Below are positions 1 to 7,101 of a DNA stretch of 35,696 nucleotides, piece after piece. Below the pieces are notes generated by a model. That model did not search any database, had not been told where the DNA came from, and was given only the letters and a program-made list of their open reading frames with translations. Position numbers and translations under genes: made by a program. The first letter of the stretch is position 1, and each line of letters opens with the position of its first letter. The stretch spans positions 1 through 35,696 of the forward strand of contig JBOIEQ010000031.1 of assembly GCA_050741255.1 (NCBI GenBank), given 5' to 3'. Source of the DNA: CAZXNF01 sp050741255. Its GTDB lineage: Bacteria; Pseudomonadota; Gammaproteobacteria; Burkholderiales; SG8-41.

Positions 1-30
1 ATGCTATAGCGTCCTGAGGGAGGAAAATTG

Positions 31-855
31 TTGAAACCTTTTTGCGACCGCCTGGCCCTGCACACCTGGACGCTCGACACCACGCCGCTCGCCGACGTCC
101 TGCGCGTGGCGAAGCAGGCGGGCTGGAATGCCGTCGAACTGCGGCGGGTGGATTTCACACGCGGTTTCGACGCCGGCCTGACGAACGAGCAGGTGCTCGC
201 GCAGGTGCGCGCCAGCGGCCTCAAGGTCGGTATCGTGGGCACCGAATACGGGCTGCTGTTCGCCAGGGGCGCGGAACTCAAGCGCCTGTTCGACGTGCTC
301 GATGAGACCTGCGCCAACGCCGCCGCGCTGGGCTGCAACATGATCATGCTCGCGCCGGGGCCCAACACCGGGAGCGTGGCGGAGGCGGCCGCCAACCTGC
401 GCACCGCCGGCGACATCGTGGCGGCGCATCACGTGCGCCTCGCGCTGGAGTTCAGCGCCGGCCACGACGTGCTCAACCGCCTTGAGGTGGCGCGCGACAT
501 CATCGCCCGCGCGGGCCACCCGCAGTGCGGACTGCTGCTTGACGCCTACCATCTCGAACGCACCGGCGGCGGGGGGCGCGGTTTCGCAGACGTGGCGCCG
601 GAAGAAATCTTCGCGTTCCAGTACAGCGATGTGCCGCCGGCGCCGCTGAGCGGCGACCGCCGGCCGGTGGACCGGCTGGCGCCGGGCAAGGGCGTCATCC
701 GCTGGAACGAGGTGTTCGGGCTGCTGCGCGAGAAGGCTTACACGGGCTACCTGAGCTACGAGGCGCCGAATCCGGCGCAGTGGAGCCGCCCGCCGCTGGA
801 GGTGGCGCGCGAAGGCGTGGAATGCACGCGCGCGCTGCTGGCCGGCATCGAATGA
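31..855 (+). CDS. Sugar phosphate isomerase/epimerase-like TIM-barrel protein
   Basis: The protein of about 274 residues belongs to the xylose-isomerase-like TIM-barrel superfamily (IolE, hydroxypyruvate isomerase, AP endonuclease 2 fold). Family-type metal or acid/base positions are visible: E140 in a LALEFS strand, D171 and H174 in LLLDAYH, Q197 in FQYSDV and E244 in LSYEAP. These enzymes isomerise or epimerise sugar- or keto-acid-type substrates using a divalent metal; the substrate here cannot be read. Two tandem TTG codons (28 and 31) follow a GGGAGGA ribosome site at 18-24. TTG 31 has the better spacing (7 nt), so it was chosen, although 28 is possible. It is 22 nt upstream of the LysR gene and co-directional with the catabolic cluster, which suggests a shared pathway. 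The superfamily call is solid and the function unknown. Confidence 0.85.
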   Translation: MKPFCDRLALHTWTLDTTPLADVLRVAKQAGWNAVELRRVDFTRGFDAGLTNEQVLAQVRASGLKVGIVGTEYGLLFARGAELKRLFDVLDETCANAAALGCNMIMLAPGPNTGSVAEAAANLRTAGDIVAAHHVRLALEFSAGHDVLNRLEVARDIIARAGHPQCGLLLDAYHLERTGGGGRGFADVAPEEIFAFQYSDVPPAPLSGDRRPVDRLAPGKGVIRWNEVFGLLREKAYTGYLSYEAPNPAQWSRPPLEVAREGVECTRALLAGIE

Positions 856-877
856 ACGGATACGGCGGGGCGTCCGG

Positions 878-1837
878 GTGAATCTGCGCCAGTTGCGCAG
901 CCTGTGCGAGATCGTCGACCGCGGCCTGCGGATCTCCGACGCGGCGGGGTCCTTGCACCGCTCGCAGCCCAGCGTCACGCGGCAGATCCAGGAACTGGAG
1001 AAGGAACTCGGCGTCGACATTTTCCTGCGCCGGCGCAACCGCCTTCTCGAAATCACGCCGCAGGGGCAGGAAATCCTCCGCATCGCCCGCCGCATGCTGC
1101 TCGACGCGGACAACCTGCAGAAGGTAGGCGCGGAGTTCGCCCAGGTGGGGCAGGGCAGCCTGGTGGTGGCGACCACGCATACGCAGGCGCGCTACACGCT
1201 GCCCACCGTCATCCGGGCGTTCAAGGAAGCCTATCCCCGTGTGAACCTGAGCCTGCGCCAGGGCACGCCGACGCAGTGCTGCGAACTGGTCGCCGGCAAC
1301 CGTGTCGATTTCGCGATCTGCACGGAAATCGAGGAAGAATTCGAAGGCGTGCTGCAGGTCCCGTGCTACCGGCTGAACCGGAGCGTCATCACGCCGCCGC
1401 GGCACCCGCTGCTGCGCGTGAAGCCCCTGACGCTGGAAGCCATCGCCCGCTATCCGGTGATCACGTACGAACAGGGGTTCAGCGCGCGCGGCATCGTCAA
1501 CAAGGCCTTCGCCGACCACGGGCTGAAGCCCAACGTCGTGCTGAGCGCGATCGACGCGGACGTGAGCAAGAGCTACGTGCACAGCGGGATGGGTATCGCC
1601 ATCCTGGCGACCATCGGCTTCGATGTGGCGCGGGACACGCATCTGCGGCGTATCGATGCACGGCACCTGTTCAAGCCGAGCCGGCTCAACATCGTCGTCC
1701 GGCACAACAATTACCTGCGCGGCTACGCGCTGGCGTTCATGCGGCTGTTCGCGCCGCGCCTCAACAAGATGGATCTGGAAGGACTCCTCTCCGGGCGGGT
1801 GCCCTCCGCCCGCCACCCCCACCTGCCCGAGCTGTAA
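878..1837 (+). CDS. CysB-like LysR-family transcriptional regulator
   Basis: The protein has 319 residues, a normal LysR length. The N-terminal winged helix-turn-helix covers about residues 1-60, with SQPSVTRQIQELE as recognition region, followed by the effector domain. TTHTQARY at residues 99-106 is the CysB/Cbl signature; T100, T102 and Q103 fall at the same numbers as the ligand-contact residues of enterobacterial CysB. This places it in the CysB branch, whose known members sense sulfur metabolites such as N-acetylserine. In this context it more probably regulates the catabolic cluster, which is inference. The start is GTG at 878. It lies 22 nt after the TIM-barrel gene and is followed by an AT-rich gap that may hold its target promoter. 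Confidence 0.9.
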   Translation: MNLRQLRSLCEIVDRGLRISDAAGSLHRSQPSVTRQIQELEKELGVDIFLRRRNRLLEITPQGQEILRIARRMLLDADNLQKVGAEFAQVGQGSLVVATTHTQARYTLPTVIRAFKEAYPRVNLSLRQGTPTQCCELVAGNRVDFAICTEIEEEFEGVLQVPCYRLNRSVITPPRHPLLRVKPLTLEAIARYPVITYEQGFSARGIVNKAFADHGLKPNVVLSAIDADVSKSYVHSGMGIAILATIGFDVARDTHLRRIDARHLFKPSRLNIVVRHNNYLRGYALAFMRLFAPRLNKMDLEGLLSGRVPSARHPHLPEL

Positions 1838-1840
1838 TTC

Positions 1841-1869
1841 CCACCCGGCCAGGCTGTTTTCCGGGGTGG
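1841..1869 (+). terminator. Weak stem-loop after the LysR gene
   Basis: CCACCCGG (1841-1848) can pair with CCGGGGTGG (1861-1869) allowing one bulged G, three bases after the LysR stop. There is no clean T-tract, so it may only slow transcription or protect the mRNA end. Support is the inverted repeat alone. Confidence 0.3.
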
Positions 1870-1870
1870 T

Positions 1871-1988
1871 TCAAGTATGCAAAAAACAAATAATATTAAT
1901 CGTTTTTCTCATTTTATTTAATAGTCGTTGTTGCGTATCGTTCCGTCTCAGTGAAAACCGGCATGGCGACCGGGGAGGAGTACGAGGC
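1871..1988 (+). promoter_or_regulatory. AT-rich leader upstream of the RraA-SDH-like operon
   Basis: About 55 bases (1876-1930) are conspicuously AT-rich in otherwise GC-rich DNA and include the perfect 8-base palindrome TAATATTA at 1891-1898. The stretch lies between the CysB-like regulator and the first gene of the long plus-strand catabolic run, so it is the natural place for the promoter and LysR operator. I could not fix a convincing -35/-10 pair. A strong ribosome site GGGGAGGAG (1972-1980) precedes the ATG at 1989. Confidence 0.45.
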
Positions 1989-2675
1989 ATGTACGGCCAG
2001 ATCAACCATCAGTTCGCACGGCCTTCAAAGGCGCTCGTCGAAGGGTTCAAGGGCATCTGGTCGTCGACCCTGAGCGACACCATGGGCCGCCACGGCGTGA
2101 TGATGCCCGAGGTGCGGCCCATCTTCGAGGGCATCAGCGTGTTGGGCACGGCATTTACCGTCCTCAACTATCCGAACGACAACATCACCACGCACAAGGC
2201 GCTGACCATGCTGCAGCCCGGCGATGTGCTGGTGATCGACGAGGGGCGCGAGAACAACACGGGCTCCTTCGGTCACAACATGTCGCTGCAGGCGCGCAAC
2301 CGCGGCGCGGTGGGCCTGATCACCAACGGCTGCGTGCGCGACATCCAGTTGCTGCGCAAGGAGAAGTTTCCGGCGTTCTGCCGCGGGGTGTGCCCGCGCT
2401 CGGCGCAGAAAAGCACGCCGGGCTCGATCAACGTGACGATCCAGGTCGGCGGCCTCGTCATCAGTCCCGGCGACATCGTGGTGGGCGACGACGATGGCGT
2501 GGCGATCGTGCCGCTGGCGGTGGCGGAAGCGGTGTTGAAGACGGCCCGCGAGCGCATGGACATGGAATACCAGCAGGCGCAGGACATCCGCGACGGCAAG
2601 AAGCCGCTCGAGATCCTGTACGGGAGCGACTGGGTCGACGCCGCCCTCAAGGGCAAGGTCACCGAGAACCGATAG
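1989..2675 (+). CDS. RraA-family protein (HMG/CHA aldolase-like)
   Basis: The 228-residue protein matches the RraA fold, which includes class II pyruvate aldolases for 4-hydroxy-4-methyl-2-oxoglutarate and 4-carboxy-4-hydroxy-2-oxoadipate as well as the RNase E regulator RraA. The diagnostic segment GAVGLITNGCVRD ends in R117-D118, the Arg-Asp pair used for substrate and metal binding. The acidic residue usually found three positions after that Asp is not obvious here (RDIQL). The reading frame is open further upstream, but ATG 1989 has a strong ribosome site about 9 nt upstream and gives the family length. It is the first gene of the run; the next starts 18 nt after its stop. In a catabolic locus an aldolase releasing pyruvate or oxaloacetate is more likely than an RNase regulator. 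Confidence 0.85.
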   Translation: MYGQINHQFARPSKALVEGFKGIWSSTLSDTMGRHGVMMPEVRPIFEGISVLGTAFTVLNYPNDNITTHKALTMLQPGDVLVIDEGRENNTGSFGHNMSLQARNRGAVGLITNGCVRDIQLLRKEKFPAFCRGVCPRSAQKSTPGSINVTIQVGGLVISPGDIVVGDDDGVAIVPLAVAEAVLKTARERMDMEYQQAQDIRDGKKPLEILYGSDWVDAALKGKVTENR

Positions 2676-2693
2676 GCGGACCGGGAGCGGGAC

Positions 2694-4475
2694 ATGAAAA
2701 GCAATCAGCCGGAAATGGCGATCGAGCACGCGGATGTGCTGATCGCGGGCAGCGGCGCCGCCGGCATGCGCGCCGCCATCGCCGCGCACGACGCCGGCGC
2801 CAAGGTGGTGCTGCTCGCGAAGGGCCCGCGGCGCGCGAATCACACGCGCATGTCGGGCGGGCGCTACAACGCGGTCTCCCGTTTCAATCCGCAGGACAGC
2901 ACGGACGCCTTCTTCGCGGACACCCTCGAATCGGGCGTGGGCATCAACAACTACCCCATGGCACGCGTGCTGGCCGACGAGGCGATGGACCGCGCCTACG
3001 ACCTCGAGGGCTACGGCCTCGCCTGGGACCGCACCGATCCATCGAAGTACTACCTGTCGATGACGGGGGGCGGGAGTTTCGTGCGCACCATGGGTTCGGT
3101 GGACGAGGGCATCGGCATCACGGAAGTGATGCTGCACCAACTGCACGCGCGCGGCATCCGGGTGTGCGACTTCCACATGCTCGCCGACGTGGTCCAGGAT
3201 GACGACGGCCGGGTCGTCGGCGGCCTGGCGATCGATCTCTCGCGCGGCGTCTGGCGGTTTTTCTCGAGTGGCGCGGTGATCATTGCCACGGGCGGCACCT
3301 CCCAGCTCTACGAAACCAGTTCCGGCCCGGCGATCAACACGGGCGACGGCATCGCGATCGCGCTGCGCGCCGGCGCCGAACTGGTGGACATCGAGTTCAT
3401 GCAGTTCATCCCCATTTCGTTCGTCTACCCGCCGAGCGCGCGCGGCTACACCCTGACCGAGCCGGCGCATTACGGCAAGCGGCACTTCGATCCCAAGGCG
3501 GAAGCCGCTCATCTGCTGAACAACAAGGGCGAGCGGTTTGCGCTGCGCCACGACCCGGTGCGCAAGGAAGGCAGCACGCGCGACGTGCTGGCACGCGCGA
3601 TCATGCTGGAGATCCTGGAAGGCCGCGGCACGCCGGAAGGCGGCGTGCTGATGGTGCCCGATGCCGCGGTGTTCGATGCCTTCCTGAAGGAACGCCCGAT
3701 TTACGTGAAGCGCCTGCTGGAGAACTACGGCGAAGCGCAGGCGCGCCTGCAGGCGCCGATCCAGGTGATGCCAAGCGCGCTCTACACGCTGGGCGGTGTG
3801 GTCGTGGATACCTGGTGCCGCAGCGGCGTCCCCGGCCTGTTCGTGGCCGGCGAGGCGGCGGGCGGCGTGCATGGTGCGAACCGCCTCGGCGGCAGTTCGA
3901 TGCCGGACATCCAGGTCTTCGGCCGCCGGTCCGGCATGGCGGCGGCGGAGGATGTACGGGCGATGGGCGCGCGCGAGGTGCGGGGCGTCGAGCGGGCGAA
4001 AGCGCGGGCGCAAACGCTGGAAGCCGCGATGCACCGGCCCGACGGCGTGCGTCCGCCCGAGGTCAAGAAGCGCATCCAGAAACTCATGTGGGATCACGTC
4101 GGCCTGGTCCGCAGCGGCCCCCGTCTCGAAGAAACGCTGCGCGCCTTCCGCGAAATCCGTGAGCAGGTGCTGCCGAATCTCAAGGTGACGGCCAAGTCGC
4201 GCGTTCTGAACCGGGAGTGGATGGAGGCCATCGAGCTTGAGAATCTGCTCGACATCGGCGAGGCGATGGCGGCGAGCTCGCTGCAGCGCAAGGAAACGCG
4301 CGGCGCGCACTACCGCACCGACTTTCCCGAACTGGATCCGCACTGGACGGCCAACATCGTCGTCCAGCGCAAGGGCGCCGGCCTGAACATCGAGAAACGC
4401 CCGGTGGTCACGCTGGATTCCACGGCCGCCGCGCCCGCCGCCTCCCCGCAACCCGCACGAGCCGCCGCACGATGA
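2694..4475 (+). CDS. FAD-dependent succinate dehydrogenase/fumarate reductase-like flavoprotein subunit
   Basis: The 593-residue flavoprotein is related to SdhA/FrdA. Visible features are the dinucleotide motif GSGAAG (about 19-24); H50 in NHTRMSGG, at the position of the covalently FAD-linked His; T255-E256, R296 (TRDVLAR) and R397 (HGANRLGG), corresponding to conserved catalytic or dicarboxylate-binding residues. Two family histidines are replaced: the HPT His is I239 (QFIPIS) and the His of the HYTMGG motif is L363 (SALYTLGG). This argues against ordinary succinate/fumarate chemistry and for another unsaturated or hydroxylated acid. The C-terminal tail is Ala/Pro-rich. Its stop overlaps the next start by ATGA, so it is translationally coupled to the iron-sulfur subunit. 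The family is certain and the substrate unknown. Confidence 0.93.
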   Translation: MKSNQPEMAIEHADVLIAGSGAAGMRAAIAAHDAGAKVVLLAKGPRRANHTRMSGGRYNAVSRFNPQDSTDAFFADTLESGVGINNYPMARVLADEAMDRAYDLEGYGLAWDRTDPSKYYLSMTGGGSFVRTMGSVDEGIGITEVMLHQLHARGIRVCDFHMLADVVQDDDGRVVGGLAIDLSRGVWRFFSSGAVIIATGGTSQLYETSSGPAINTGDGIAIALRAGAELVDIEFMQFIPISFVYPPSARGYTLTEPAHYGKRHFDPKAEAAHLLNNKGERFALRHDPVRKEGSTRDVLARAIMLEILEGRGTPEGGVLMVPDAAVFDAFLKERPIYVKRLLENYGEAQARLQAPIQVMPSALYTLGGVVVDTWCRSGVPGLFVAGEAAGGVHGANRLGGSSMPDIQVFGRRSGMAAAEDVRAMGAREVRGVERAKARAQTLEAAMHRPDGVRPPEVKKRIQKLMWDHVGLVRSGPRLEETLRAFREIREQVLPNLKVTAKSRVLNREWMEAIELENLLDIGEAMAASSLQRKETRGAHYRTDFPELDPHWTANIVVQRKGAGLNIEKRPVVTLDSTAAAPAASPQPARAAAR

Positions 4476-5173
4476 CCACCACCACGATTACCGTCACCGC
4501 CGAGATTCGGCGCTTCGACCCCGCGCAGGATGCGGCGCCGCACTACCAGCAGTTCCAGGTCACCGGCATGGACAACATGCGGGTGCTGGACGTCATCCGC
4601 TCGGTCTACGAAAACCAGGCGGGCGATCTTGCCTACCAGTTCGCCTGCCGCATCGGCCGCTGCGGCACTTGCGGCGTGCGGGTCAACGGGGTTCCCGTGC
4701 TGGCGTGCCAGGAGCGCTGCAAGCCGCACATGCGCATCGAGCCGCTGACGCCGTTCCCCGTGCTGCGCGACCTTGTGATTGACCGCACGGAAGTGGAAGG
4801 CCGCTACGGCGAACTGCAACTGACGCCGCAGCGCAAGCAAGCCTACGCCGGCAAGGCCGAGGCCATCGAGCCCGCGCTGGCCGAGCACCTGTGCCATCTC
4901 GATTCCTGCCTCGCCTGCATGGTGTGCGTGTCCGCCTGTCCCGCCGTTGCGGAACGGCCGTTCGACGGCCCCGCCTTCGCGCTCAAGTTGCGGCACATGG
5001 CGAAACACCCGGCCGATCACGGCAACCGCCTGCAGCAGGCGGTGGACGGCGGCATGCTCGAGTGCTTCGGCTGCGATCTCTGCACGCAGTTGTGCCCCGC
5101 GGACCTGAGTCCCGCCCAGGCCATCCGCGAGTTCCGCAAGGAACTCGTTTTCGGCAGCGGCAAGCCATCATGA
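4472..5173 (+). CDS. SdhB/FrdB-like iron-sulfur subunit
   Basis: The 233-residue electron-transfer subunit has an N-terminal plant-ferredoxin-type domain with [2Fe-2S] ligands C59, C64, C67 and C79. The C-terminal bacterial ferredoxin-like domain has C146, C149, C152 and C156 followed by P, then C198, C201, C204 and C208 followed by P. In E. coli SdhB the residue equivalent to C201 is not Cys and centre 3 is a [3Fe-4S] cluster; the extra Cys predicts [4Fe-4S] here. The ATG overlaps the flavoprotein stop (ATGA), and its own stop overlaps the next start the same way. It should pass electrons between the flavoprotein and the membrane anchor/quinone pool. Confidence 0.93.
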   Translation: MTTTTITVTAEIRRFDPAQDAAPHYQQFQVTGMDNMRVLDVIRSVYENQAGDLAYQFACRIGRCGTCGVRVNGVPVLACQERCKPHMRIEPLTPFPVLRDLVIDRTEVEGRYGELQLTPQRKQAYAGKAEAIEPALAEHLCHLDSCLACMVCVSACPAVAERPFDGPAFALKLRHMAKHPADHGNRLQQAVDGGMLECFGCDLCTQLCPADLSPAQAIREFRKELVFGSGKPS

Positions 5174-5553
5174 GCGCCGCCGCCCGCCTGCCCCGGAATA
5201 CGACGCGCCAGACGGAGGTCGTCCAGCACGGCACCATCGCGCGCGTCCTGCACCGGATCACCGGCTCCGTGATCGTGGTCTTCGTGCTCGTGCATGTCAT
5301 CGCGCAGTCCGTCCTGCACGTGCCGGCGTTCGCGGCGATGAAGGCCGGCGCGCCCTGGCTGCCGGTCGTGCAGAACCAGCCGTGGATCCATGCGCTGCTG
5401 TACTTCAGCATCGTGTTCCACACGCTGTACGGCCTGAAGCTGCTGCTCACGGAGCTCGGACTCCGCCTCGGCTATCGCGTGTCGGTGTGGGCGATCATCG
5501 CCGTCAGCGCGTTGTTCGGCCTGCGGGAGGTGCTGCGCTATGCTGGCCTCTAG
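5170..5553 (+). CDS. SdhC-like membrane anchor subunit
   Basis: The small membrane protein has 127 residues and three predicted helices (about 31-52, 72-93 and 104-120). H28-R-I-T-G is the HRxTG motif of SdhC/cytochrome b556-type anchors, and H84 in FHTLYGLK is at the usual haem b ligand region. The in-frame open region begins further upstream, but ATG 5170 overlaps the iron-sulfur gene stop (ATGA) and gives the correct family N-terminus. It should anchor the catalytic subunits in the inner membrane and form the quinone site with the next gene. Confidence 0.85.
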   Translation: MSAAARLPRNTTRQTEVVQHGTIARVLHRITGSVIVVFVLVHVIAQSVLHVPAFAAMKAGAPWLPVVQNQPWIHALLYFSIVFHTLYGLKLLLTELGLRLGYRVSVWAIIAVSALFGLREVLRYAGL

Positions 5554-5848
5554 CCGCACGGTCTATGGCCGCACCTTCCGGGTCACGCCGGTCTGGCTGT
5601 GGGTGCTGCAGCGCGCCTCGGGATTGCTGCTCGGTCCGCTGGTGGCCCTGCATGTCTGGGTGCCCGCTCTGGCGTCCAATCGCGCGCTGAACGCGCTGCT
5701 GCTGGCCATCGTCCTGGCGCACGGCTACAGCGGATTGCGCCGCATGGTGATGACGCAGAACAGGGCGCCCGCGCACACGGCGATGGCACTGCTCTGGTGC
5801 GTGGCGGTGGCCGTCTTCGGCGGTCTGCTCGTGTTCGCCCGTGGTTGA
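5540..5848 (+). CDS. SdhD-like second membrane anchor subunit
   Basis: This 102-residue hydrophobic protein has about three membrane helices (24-44, 49-66 and 80-99). QRASGLLLGP and AHGYSGLRRM resemble paired SdhC/SdhD motifs; H38 and H61 are candidate haem or quinone-site residues. The start overlaps the preceding gene by 14 nt with a GGGAGG ribosome site at 5525-5530, so the four genes form one coupled operon. No other small gene is seen between it and the enolase-like gene. Confidence 0.8.
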   Translation: MLASSRTVYGRTFRVTPVWLWVLQRASGLLLGPLVALHVWVPALASNRALNALLLAIVLAHGYSGLRRMVMTQNRAPAHTAMALLWCVAVAVFGGLLVFARG

Positions 5849-5863
5849 CGGCTGACGCCGCGC

Positions 5864-7036
5864 ATGATCGATCGCATCGAAGTCTTCGTCACCCGGCTGC
5901 CGGTCCGCCTGAAGCGGATTTTCTCCAGCGGCGCGTACGATACGGGCCCGGACGACAACCAGCTCGGCAAACCGGTCCTCGTCAAGATATATGCGGACGG
6001 CGTGATCGGTTACGGCCACGTGCGCCCGATCACCCCCGGCCACTTCGTGCCGGACACCACCCACAGCGTGGTCGCCGCCATCACCGAAATTTACGGGCCG
6101 GCGCTGCTCGGCCGCCGGTTGTTCGATATCGAATCCATCTCGGAACATTTCGATTCCCGGCTCGCGGGCAACCCCGCGGCGCGGGCGGTCATCGACATCG
6201 CGCTGCACGACGCCATGGGCAAGGCGCTCAAGGTCCCGGTGCACGACCTGATCGGCGGGTGTTGCCAGCCGCGCATTCCGCTGGAATGGTCGGTGAGCAT
6301 GGCCGACGACATCGCGGTGATGGTCGCCGAAGCGACGCGGGCCGTGCAGGAGTTCGGCATGCCGGTGTTGTGCGTCAAGGCGGCGGACCGGCGCGGCTGG
6401 CGGCAGGACGTGAAGAATTTCGAGGCGATCCGGCGCGCGGTGGGCGACGACATCGTGATCGGCATCGATCCCAATACCGGCTGGACGCTGGCCGACACGA
6501 TCTGCGCCGTCAACGCGCTGCAGCAGCACGACCTCGGCTACATCGAGCAGCCGATCGCGCGAAAGAATATCCAGGGCATGGCCGAGGTGCGTCGCATCGC
6601 GCGCGGCGTGCCGGTCATGGCGGATGAGAGCCTGTTCACGCTGGACGATGCGTTCGCGCTGGCCGAGGCCCGTGCCGTCGACGCGTTCTGCATCAAGCTC
6701 TACAAGCTCGGCGGCTTCACGCCGGCGCGCAAGATCGCCGCGGTGGCGGAAGCCGCCGGGGTGCAACTCAATTGCGGCGGTTTGGCCACCCAATCGCAGC
6801 TCGAAGCCGCCGCGGCCGCCCACTACTACGCGAGCATCCCGGCCCGGCGCATGATGGGCGCGGGCGAGTTCGTGTTCGGACTGAACACGATCGGCCCCGA
6901 CCCGCTGGTGCCGGAAACGGATTTCGTGATCAGGGACGGCCATGTCAATGTGCCCACCGGTCCCGGTCTGGGTGTGACCGTGGACGAGGCCGCGCTGAAG
7001 AAGAATACGCTGCGGCACGAAGTCATTACACGCTGA
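5864..7036 (+). CDS. Enolase superfamily protein (MR/MLE type), atypical KxK
   Basis: The 390-residue enzyme has the enolase-superfamily capping domain (about 1-125) and barrel. Metal ligands are D202 (GIDPNTGW), E228 (YIEQP) and D254 or E255 (MADES). The barrel-end lysine motif normally KxK reads C170-V-K172, so only the second, catalytic lysine remains. K278 or K281 in CIKLYKLGG is at the opposite Lys position of the muconate-lactonising subgroup. Such enzymes abstract a proton alpha to a carboxylate to racemise, epimerise, dehydrate or cycloisomerise. It starts 15 nt after the SdhD-like gene and is co-oriented with the cluster. The specific reaction is unknown. Confidence 0.88.
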   Translation: MIDRIEVFVTRLPVRLKRIFSSGAYDTGPDDNQLGKPVLVKIYADGVIGYGHVRPITPGHFVPDTTHSVVAAITEIYGPALLGRRLFDIESISEHFDSRLAGNPAARAVIDIALHDAMGKALKVPVHDLIGGCCQPRIPLEWSVSMADDIAVMVAEATRAVQEFGMPVLCVKAADRRGWRQDVKNFEAIRRAVGDDIVIGIDPNTGWTLADTICAVNALQQHDLGYIEQPIARKNIQGMAEVRRIARGVPVMADESLFTLDDAFALAEARAVDAFCIKLYKLGGFTPARKIAAVAEAAGVQLNCGGLATQSQLEAAAAAHYYASIPARRMMGAGEFVFGLNTIGPDPLVPETDFVIRDGHVNVPTGPGLGVTVDEAALKKNTLRHEVITR

Positions 7037-7101
7037 TCGCAGTCATATAAGCATCACGGCAGGCAGCGGTTGACCGCACCGTCGCGGCGAAGGAGGAGGC
7101 A

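Noticed and set aside
1989..2675. RraA as regulator of RNase E
   Set aside because: The Arg-Asp pair of the aldolase-type members is kept and the context is catabolic, so an RNase-inhibitor label would be misleading.
2025..4451. An 808-codon open frame on the minus strand opposite the flavoprotein and RraA genes
   Set aside because: It has low-complexity Arg/His/Ala-rich composition typical of antisense frames in GC-rich DNA, no start context and no domain; the plus-strand genes are unmistakable.
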